Positions 5,096-10,297 of a stretch of DNA of 10,297 nucleotides are shown here, piece by piece. Made by a program: the position numbers and the translations under genes. Numbering within the stretch: position 1 is the stretch's first letter; each line of letters opens with the position of its first letter. Source of the DNA: an uncultured Bacteroidales bacterium (GTDB lineage Bacteria > Bacteroidota > Bacteroidia > Bacteroidales > UBA932); NCBI GenBank assembly GCA_946617545.1, contig CAMOKK010000034.1, positions 1 through 10,297 of the forward strand, in the 5' to 3' direction. The notes under the pieces are model-generated. The model worked only from the letters and a program-made list of their open reading frames with translations, did not search any database and had not been told where the DNA came from.

Positions 5096-7615
5096 ATGCG
5101 AAGATGGGCACTCTTTTTCTTCATGCTCCTGGCAGCCGTTACAGCGGCCGCCCAGGGTACTACGCGCGTGAGAGGGATTGTCACCGATGCAGATACCGGA
5201 GAGCCCGTCCCCTTCGTAAGCGTCTATTTTGACGGAACTACCATCGGCATTTCCACCGACATGGAGGGCCGATACTCCCTGGAAACGCGCTCTCCGGAGG
5301 CAAAAATACTCACGGCATCGCTCATCGGCTACGAAAGCCTGTCCGTCCCCGTCAGCCATGGGGCCTTCAAGGAAATCAACTTCCGCCTCAGACAGGACCC
5401 CAAACAGCTCAAAGCCGCTCTGGTAAAGCCGGACAACCGATATATCCGGAGCATCCTCCGCAAGCTGGACCGCAGCCGGCAAGCGAACGACCCTGACAAC
5501 GCCCCGGACTGGAATTCCCGCCTGTACTCCAAGATTGAATTCGATGTCCAGAACCTGGAGGAAATCATGCGCATCCGCGCCCTGGACAAGTCCATCGGCT
5601 TCGTACGTGACTACACGGACACATCGGCCATCACCGGCCGCTCCTTCATTCCCGCCCTCATTTCAGAAAATCTGACAGACGTCTACCACTCGCAAGACCC
5701 TTCCTTCAACCGGGAGGTCATGCGTGCCAGCCGTATCTCCGGCCTGGAAGACGACAATGCCCTGCGCCAGTTCACAGGCTCCTACCTCCTGAAAACCAAC
5801 TTCTACAAGGACAACATCGGCGTTTTCAACCTGGTCATCCCCAACCCGGCGGCAGAAAGTTCCCACATCTTCTACAACTACTTCCTGGTGGACAGCCTGC
5901 AGGTGGAAGGACGCAAGACCTACGTCCTCCGCTTCCACCCCAAGAAACTGGTCACCTCGCCCACCCTGGACGGGGAAATGCAGATTGATGCGGAAGATTT
6001 CGGCATCCGCAGCGTGCATGCCAGCCTGTCCGGAGAATCCAACGTGAACTGGATTCGGCATATCAACTTTGAAATCCAGAACCGCCGTCTCCCGAATGGA
6101 CGCTGGTTTTACGGGGAAGAGCGCCTGTTCATCGACTTTTCCATCACGGTAAGCGACGAGTCCCGCATCATCGCCTTCCTGGGAAACCGGCATCTGGTTT
6201 ACGAGGAGCCCGTTTTCGAACCTGTCTCAGACAAGGACGCCCTCACCTCCTCCGAGGCCGTGGTCATGCGGGATGTCATGGTGGGAGACGAGGCCTTCTG
6301 GGATTCGGCCCGTCCCTATCAGCTGTCCGAGCGGGAAAAAGGCATTTATCAGATGGTGGACGAAATCCAGCATACCCCCGTCTACAAATGGACCTATGCC
6401 ATCACCCGCACCCTTCTGGGCAACTATTACGAAGTCAAGCCCTGGGGCTTTGAATTTGGCCGATGGGCGCAGACCTTCGCCTACAATGACACGGAGGGCT
6501 TCCGCCTGCAGATAGGCGGCCGTACCCTCAAGGAATTTTCCACCAAAGTGCGCCTGGGAGGCTACCTGGCCTTCGGTTTCAAGGACCTCCGGCCCAAAGG
6601 GCAGGCCACGGTGGAATGGATGCTGGGGCGGGAGAAAACCCGGAAACTCACCTTCGACGCCAAATACGACTACGTCCAGTTTGGCGGAGGATATGTTTTT
6701 ACCGCTCAGAGCATCTTCTCCTCCATTCTGGCACGCTCCCAGAGCAAGAAACTGAGCCTGGTCCGCTACGTGGACGTCAATTACGACCACGAATTTGCCC
6801 CCTGGCTCAACGCCGCCTTGCAGTGGCGCACCCAGCGCGTCTGGAGCTACAAGGGGCCGGACATGGGGCCGGAGCGCGTCCGCTTTGTACCCACCTCCCT
6901 GGAGAACAAGCCCGAGAATGCCCTGGAGAGCTTCTCCATGAACTCGCTCCGGGTAGGGCTCCGCTTCTCCTTTGACGAACGCGTAAACCGGAATTTCTTT
7001 GTCAAAAGCTACTTGTTCACCAAGTATCCGGTCATTGACCTCAACCTCACTTCCGGCTTCAAGGGAATCACCAAGGACGACTTCCGTTTCCTCAAGGCCA
7101 CCGTCAACCTCGCCTGGAAGATTCCGTCCACCGCCGTGGGCTACGGCCGGCTGAGTATAGAGGGAGGAGCCATCTGGGGCAGTGTACCTTATCCTATGCT
7201 CAAATTGCACGACGGCAACCAGACCTTCTTCCTGGACCGCGGGGCCTACGCCTGCATGGACTACTATGAGTTCTTGTCGGACCGCTGGCTCACCGCGTTC
7301 TACGAACACAACTTCAACGGTTTTTTCCTGGGCAAGATTCCCTTTATCAAGAAACTGGACCTGAGAGAAGTGGCTACGGTAAAAATGGCCTGGGGCACCT
7401 TGAGCAATGCCAACTCAGACGCCCCGGGCGGGAAGGCCCCGTTCTATCTGCCGGCCCAGAGCAAGACTTTGGAAAACCCCTACGTAGAAGTGGGCGTAGG
7501 AATCGCCAACATTTTCCACCTGTTGAGGATAGATGCTTTCTGGAGAGTGACGCACCGCCTTCCAGAGGCCCGGAAGAATTTCGCCATCAACATTGGACTT
7601 GATTTAGAATTCTAA
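5096..7615 (+). CDS. DUF5686 outer-membrane protein with carboxypeptidase-regulatory-like domain
   Basis: This 839-residue protein begins with a clear signal peptide: two arginines, a hydrophobic run, then AAA before Q20 as the likely cleavage site. Residues about 23-100 form a CarboxypepD_reg-like beta-sandwich (RVRGIVTDADTGEPVPFVSV, later GRYSLETRS and LIGYESLSVPV). This domain is common at the N-termini of TonB-linked and other outer-membrane proteins of Bacteroidota. The remainder matches the DUF5686 family: a helical/linker region with LYSKIEFDVQNLEEIM, a middle domain, then many alternating amphipathic strands. It ends in GLDLEF, a terminal aromatic residue as in outer-membrane beta-barrels. 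No TonB box or plug domain is evident, so it is not a SusC-type receptor. Function is unknown for the family; an outer-membrane barrel is inferred. It has its own promoter but follows the lipid genes by only 41 bases. Confidence 0.88.
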   Translation: MRRWALFFFMLLAAVTAAAQGTTRVRGIVTDADTGEPVPFVSVYFDGTTIGISTDMEGRYSLETRSPEAKILTASLIGYESLSVPVSHGAFKEINFRLRQDPKQLKAALVKPDNRYIRSILRKLDRSRQANDPDNAPDWNSRLYSKIEFDVQNLEEIMRIRALDKSIGFVRDYTDTSAITGRSFIPALISENLTDVYHSQDPSFNREVMRASRISGLEDDNALRQFTGSYLLKTNFYKDNIGVFNLVIPNPAAESSHIFYNYFLVDSLQVEGRKTYVLRFHPKKLVTSPTLDGEMQIDAEDFGIRSVHASLSGESNVNWIRHINFEIQNRRLPNGRWFYGEERLFIDFSITVSDESRIIAFLGNRHLVYEEPVFEPVSDKDALTSSEAVVMRDVMVGDEAFWDSARPYQLSEREKGIYQMVDEIQHTPVYKWTYAITRTLLGNYYEVKPWGFEFGRWAQTFAYNDTEGFRLQIGGRTLKEFSTKVRLGGYLAFGFKDLRPKGQATVEWMLGREKTRKLTFDAKYDYVQFGGGYVFTAQSIFSSILARSQSKKLSLVRYVDVNYDHEFAPWLNAALQWRTQRVWSYKGPDMGPERVRFVPTSLENKPENALESFSMNSLRVGLRFSFDERVNRNFFVKSYLFTKYPVIDLNLTSGFKGITKDDFRFLKATVNLAWKIPSTAVGYGRLSIEGGAIWGSVPYPMLKLHDGNQTFFLDRGAYACMDYYEFLSDRWLTAFYEHNFNGFFLGKIPFIKKLDLREVATVKMAWGTLSNANSDAPGGKAPFYLPAQSKTLENPYVEVGVGIANIFHLLRIDAFWRVTHRLPEARKNFAINIGLDLEF

Positions 7616-7633
7616 TAACCAGACTCTTAAATT

Positions 7634-8380
7634 ATGAAACCGATTTTTACTCTGAACAAGATTCATAAAGCAGGGTATACGCCATACAACAACAAAGCAC
7701 AAAGGTTTCCTGTCTATGCCTACTGTTTCTTTCTGGAAGGAGAGGCCCTGGTGGAGATTGAAGGACAGAACCTGCTCATCAGCCCGGGACAGTTTGTCCT
7801 CATTCCGCCGGAGCAGGCCATCGAAATCAAGTATTTTGACGAGTGCCAGGGGTTTGACGGATGCTTTGCCCTGGAATTTCTGAAAGATGCCTCGTACTCT
7901 GTTCTGCGCACCAATTCGCTGGTACAGCAGAGTTTTTGGTTCGAGGACGCCGTGTTCATGGGTTCCCTTCTGCAAAGGATGAGAACAGCCTATGAGGACA
8001 AAGACCGCACTTTCCTCCAAAGCGCCATGGACCTGATTATAGGGCAACTCCGTCCCGGCGGGAAAGTGGCCGTAGTTTCCGAACGATTCCTGCAGCTGGT
8101 CTTTGAAAAAGAAAGCATTCCCCTTTCCGTGGCCGAATACGCCTCCAAATTGGGAGTAACCCCCAACTACCTTAACAAGACCGTGAAAAGCCGTACCCGC
8201 CGTACGGCCATAGACTGGATAGAGATTGCTCGCCTGAACATTGCCAAAACCCTGCTCAAAGACCCGTCCATCTCCATTGCGGACATATCGGCCCGGGTGG
8301 GACTTCCGGACCAGTCCTACTTCTCTCGCTTTTTCAAGAAAAAGACGGGATTAACCCCTTCTGAATTCCGTAACGCTTAA
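7634..8380 (+). CDS. AraC-family transcriptional regulator
   Basis: This 248-residue protein has the usual two-part layout. The N-terminal half looks like a cupin-type sensor, with FLEGEALVEIEGQNLLI and SPGQFVLIPP (33-59) forming the beta-barrel motif. The C-terminal DNA-binding domain (about 150-247) has two helix-turn-helices. The first covers LSVAEYASKLGVTPNYLNK (164-182); the second covers ISIADISARVGLPDQSYF (213-230), followed by the hallmark SRFFKKKTGLTPSEFR. It starts 18 bases after the DUF5686 gene and no TAnnTTTG element is visible in between, so it is probably read from the same transcript. Its target is unknown; the upstream outer-membrane and lipid genes are candidates. Its last 30 bases overlap the 3' end of trmO on the other strand. 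Confidence 0.92.
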   Translation: MKPIFTLNKIHKAGYTPYNNKAQRFPVYAYCFFLEGEALVEIEGQNLLISPGQFVLIPPEQAIEIKYFDECQGFDGCFALEFLKDASYSVLRTNSLVQQSFWFEDAVFMGSLLQRMRTAYEDKDRTFLQSAMDLIIGQLRPGGKVAVVSERFLQLVFEKESIPLSVAEYASKLGVTPNYLNKTVKSRTRRTAIDWIEIARLNIAKTLLKDPSISIADISARVGLPDQSYFSRFFKKKTGLTPSEFRNA

Positions 8381-9013
8381 GCGTCCGTCTGCTACCCGAA
8401 ACACCACTTCCCCACCCTCGAAAGGCATTACATACTCTTTTTCGGGTTTCTCCTGGTAGGCGGGACGCGGATCCAAAGCCAACACCTCTTCCAGAACCTT
8501 CCTTTGGGCCTCATTCAAGGGAAGCTCTTCCGGAATAAATACGTCCAGCTTCTTTCCGGGGGCCTCGGCCGCAAAGCCGCTGACAGCATCCGGGATACAG
8601 TCGGCATAAGCCACATAGGGCTTGATATCGAAGATAGGGGTCCCGTCCATCAAATCGGCCCCTCCTACCACCAGTTCCAGATTCTCCACCCGGAGCAGTT
8701 TCACGCAAGACAGGCCGATGGGATTGGGCCTATAAGGAGAACGCGTGGCCCATACGCCCATGGCGGCGTTTCCGCCAAGACGGGGCGGTCGCACCGTTGG
8801 CTGCCACTCCCCTTTGGCCTCTTTGTTGGCACTGAAGCCCCAAAGCAACCACAGGTGGCTGAAACCCTCTATCCCCCGCAAAGCCTCCCGTACCCGGTAC
8901 TCAGGGGTAAAGACAATGCGCCCTTCCACTCCCTCCACCAGAGCGCTCTGGCGGGGGATGCCGAACTTGGAGCCGAAGGGCCCCTTGTAAAAGGCGACCG
9001 GTTTCAGTTCCAT
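8351..9013 (-). CDS. trmO: tRNA (t6A37) N6-methyltransferase TrmO (TsaA/YaeB family)
   Basis: This 220-residue protein shows the TrmO family core: GPFGSKFGIPRQ (11-22), GFSHLWLLWGF (50-60), the hallmark ATRSPYRPNPIGLS (89-102), and DGTPIFDIKPYVAYAD (123-138). TrmO uses S-adenosylmethionine to methylate N6 of threonylcarbamoyladenosine at position 37 of certain threonine tRNAs, fine-tuning decoding. The length is close to the E. coli enzyme. The ATG at 9013 shares its first base with the last base of the upstream TAA stop (TAATG), so translation is probably coupled to the SEC-C gene. A TTG-initiated extension from 9070 is open but lies entirely within the upstream gene and precedes the family's usual start. 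The C-terminal codons run antisense to the AraC gene end. Confidence 0.93.
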   Translation of the reverse strand: MELKPVAFYKGPFGSKFGIPRQSALVEGVEGRIVFTPEYRVREALRGIEGFSHLWLLWGFSANKEAKGEWQPTVRPPRLGGNAAMGVWATRSPYRPNPIGLSCVKLLRVENLELVVGGADLMDGTPIFDIKPYVAYADCIPDAVSGFAAEAPGKKLDVFIPEELPLNEAQRKVLEEVLALDPRPAYQEKPEKEYVMPFEGGEVVFRVADGRLSVTEFRRG

Positions 9014-10239
9014 TACGACAGGAATTTTCCGTGACAACGGCAGTATCGGAGCCCGCTTCCGCAAGGGCAAGGGTCATCCGGGGCCACATGCGGGATGGCA
9101 AAGCCCAGGGGAATTCCGGGCGCACCCAGTTCGGAAGCGAAACCTTCCGAAATAGTGGGCTCCGGCATGGTCCAGCGGGGATAATCCTCCCCCGCCGGCG
9201 CCACTTCCGCCTGGGGTTCCTGCCAGGCAGGCCAATCGGCCTTGGCTATCCCCGTTTCCTCTGCATTGAAACCGCAGAGGAACCACTTGGGAATGCTGTT
9301 GGCATATTCGCTCACGATTTTGCAGCAGGAGAGCCAGCTTTCCTGGTCCAATTCCGGGCTCATGGGACTGTCCATGAGGGGCTGGAAAAGGGCGTCATTC
9401 TGTTCCAGGGTATATTGGGCCTCCATCCAGGTATCGTGCTGGGCTTTCACCAGCTCGTAGCCCTCATAGCCCAGCCGGCGGTACATCTGCTCCAGGCGCA
9501 TGCCCTCCGGGGTTTTGAAGCCTACGGTAAAATAGGGCGCCCCGGCCCCGGCCTCCCGGGCCTGGGCGGCAGAAAAGGCTTTGAAGTGCTTCTGGCGCAA
9601 AACCTTGCGCTGGGTCAAGACCTCCTCCACATTCTCCACGCAGGGAGAGCAGACATAGTCTCCCCACTGGTCCGTGTAGCGGTACATCTTTACCAGCGGG
9701 CTCTGATGAAGCATCTTGGAAAGCTCCTGGAGATTACCGCCATGGGAAGACTCATACCAATCCATCAGAAGGTCGATAAAGCGTTCCGTAGGAAGGATTC
9801 CGTACAGGTTCAGATAACCCAGTCCCACTCTTTCCACCTCAAACTGGCCGCTCTTCTCGCAGGAGCGCAGTACCTTGTCCACATTCGGGGCCACAATGTC
9901 ATACATCTCCCGGCTGATCCACACCTTGTGGAAGTTCTCGTCGGAATCGTCGTACTGGACCAGTCCGGTAACTTCCAGCAGGGACGGATAGTCTGCAAAA
10001 TCCTGATACTGAACTTTTTCCGGACCGGCATGAACCAGTTCCCGAAGGAGCCTGACATCCCTTTCCATCAGATGCGACATCCACCTGCGCGGCTGGGCGC
10101 GCAGGTAGGTGTGGAGCTGTTCCACCAGCTGGGACTTCCTCAGACGGGGACTGAGTTCATTCCCCAGGATATTCCCGAGGTCCTCCAGCTCCACCTTCTG
10201 GAAGCCATCCAGGAGGGTATGTAGATTCCTTTCTTTCAT
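9013..10239 (-). CDS. Uncharacterised SEC-C motif protein
   Basis: This 408-residue protein ends in a SEC-C zinc-binding motif, DPCPCGSGLRYCRCHGK, with ligands C391, C393, C402 and H403. An additional C400 lies inside the motif where basic or polar residues are usual. The SEC-C motif occurs at the C-terminus of SecA and in many otherwise unrelated proteins, where it can contact ribosomes or other proteins. The rest is soluble and mostly helical and I do not recognise it. The first 45 residues (with ELSPRLRKSQLVEQL) look like a small helical module, possibly SAP- or Rho-N-like. A long helical middle follows, then a proline-rich linker (about 330-385) before the zinc motif. There is no signal peptide or membrane helix. 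It is the first gene of a unit with trmO, so a link to translation or tRNA is possible but unproven. Confidence 0.8.
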   Translation of the reverse strand: MKERNLHTLLDGFQKVELEDLGNILGNELSPRLRKSQLVEQLHTYLRAQPRRWMSHLMERDVRLLRELVHAGPEKVQYQDFADYPSLLEVTGLVQYDDSDENFHKVWISREMYDIVAPNVDKVLRSCEKSGQFEVERVGLGYLNLYGILPTERFIDLLMDWYESSHGGNLQELSKMLHQSPLVKMYRYTDQWGDYVCSPCVENVEEVLTQRKVLRQKHFKAFSAAQAREAGAGAPYFTVGFKTPEGMRLEQMYRRLGYEGYELVKAQHDTWMEAQYTLEQNDALFQPLMDSPMSPELDQESWLSCCKIVSEYANSIPKWFLCGFNAEETGIAKADWPAWQEPQAEVAPAGEDYPRWTMPEPTISEGFASELGAPGIPLGFAIPHVAPDDPCPCGSGLRYCRCHGKFLS

Positions 10240-10247
10240 GCGGACTG

Positions 10248-10279
10248 CAAAGATAAGAAAAAATCACCGCTTGAGCCAA
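10248..10279 (-). promoter_or_regulatory. Bacteroidota-type promoter for the SEC-C/trmO unit
   Basis: Reading leftward, a perfect TATCTTTG occupies 10255-10248, with a TTG at 10279-10277 about 21 bases upstream as a possible -33 element. The ATG at 10239 follows after eight bases, giving a short leader. The -33 half would lie inside the end of the possible neighbouring gene. Confidence 0.6.
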
Positions 10280-10297
10280 TGCTCCTTGAGCCATTCC
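10264..10297 (-). CDS. Possible C-terminal end of a leftward gene cut by the window edge
   Basis: One leftward frame reads EWLKEHWLKR and then TGA at 10266-10264, just before the promoter of the SEC-C gene. The peptide looks like a natural protein terminus and contains a short internal duplication (WLKEHWLK). Ten codons are too few to identify a family or prove coding; the placement and codirectional orientation are the only support. Confidence 0.35.
   Translation of the reverse strand, partial: EWLKEHWLKR

Noticed and set aside
6227..7309. A 360-codon open frame on the minus strand inside the DUF5686 gene.
   Set aside because: It lies within a well-supported 839-codon gene, has no promoter, and translates to a Gly/Val/Glu-rich sequence without domain features, as expected from an antisense frame in GC-rich coding DNA.
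8373..8384. The ACGCTTAAGCGT palindrome as a rho-independent terminator.
   Set aside because: The stem would be only four base pairs with a four-base loop, and no T-run follows on either strand.
9014..9070. TTG start extending TrmO by 19 residues.
   Set aside because: It lies wholly in the upstream gene, and the family normally begins near MELKPVAFYKG. The TAATG junction gives a natural start at 9013.
9031..10224. A 397-codon open frame on the plus strand opposite the SEC-C gene.
   Set aside because: It is the complement of a gene with a clear SEC-C motif, promoter and coupled downstream gene. Its translation is rich in His, Gly, Leu and Pro with no recognisable domain.
10266..10292. Two copies of CTTGAGCCA near the right edge as a regulatory direct repeat.
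   Set aside because: The copies are nine bases long and are explained by the WLK-x2-WLK peptide of the possible gene end. There are too few bases to call a repeat element.

Overview
The window reads as chromosome of a member of the Bacteroidota, most likely Bacteroidales. The evidence is several copies of the Bacteroidota -7 promoter element TAnnTTTG just upstream of genes, the lack of strong Shine-Dalgarno sites, and proteins typical of the group (a DUF5686 outer-membrane protein with a carboxypeptidase-regulatory-like domain, a Cache-domain sensor, a hemolysin-type GNAT acyltransferase). Genes are tightly packed. No RNA genes, insertion sequences, CRISPR arrays or long repeats were seen, and no gene-free stretch exceeds about 70 bases.

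Left block, minus strand (1-1596): an apparent three-gene operon runs leftward from a promoter near 1600. It encodes a GtrA-family four-helix membrane protein, a MESH1/SpoT-type HD hydrolase (probable small alarmone hydrolase), and the N-terminal part of a Cache-domain membrane sensor that is cut by the window edge.

Central block, plus strand (1666-8380): six codirectional genes. The first four form a probable lipid-synthesis unit: a hemolysin/GNAT-type N-acyltransferase resembling GlsB/OlsB, a CDP-alcohol phosphatidyltransferase, a PlsC-type O-acyltransferase resembling GlsA/OlsA, and a short-chain dehydrogenase. The phosphatidyltransferase and O-acyltransferase abut, and the O-acyltransferase and dehydrogenase overlap. 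The N- plus O-acyltransferase pair is what makes glycine or ornithine lipids in other bacteria. The phosphatidyltransferase between them and the reductase after them are the unusual part. They are followed by an 839-residue outer-membrane DUF5686 protein with its own promoter and by an AraC-type regulator.

Right block, minus strand (8351-10297): a SEC-C-motif protein is translationally coupled through TAATG to TrmO, the tRNA t6A37 methyltransferase. The 3' end of trmO overlaps the 3' end of the AraC gene by 30 bases. At the right edge there is possibly the last few codons of another leftward gene.

The most interesting candidate for an undescribed system is the aminolipid-like cluster at 1666-5054. 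Its product cannot be determined from sequence alone.
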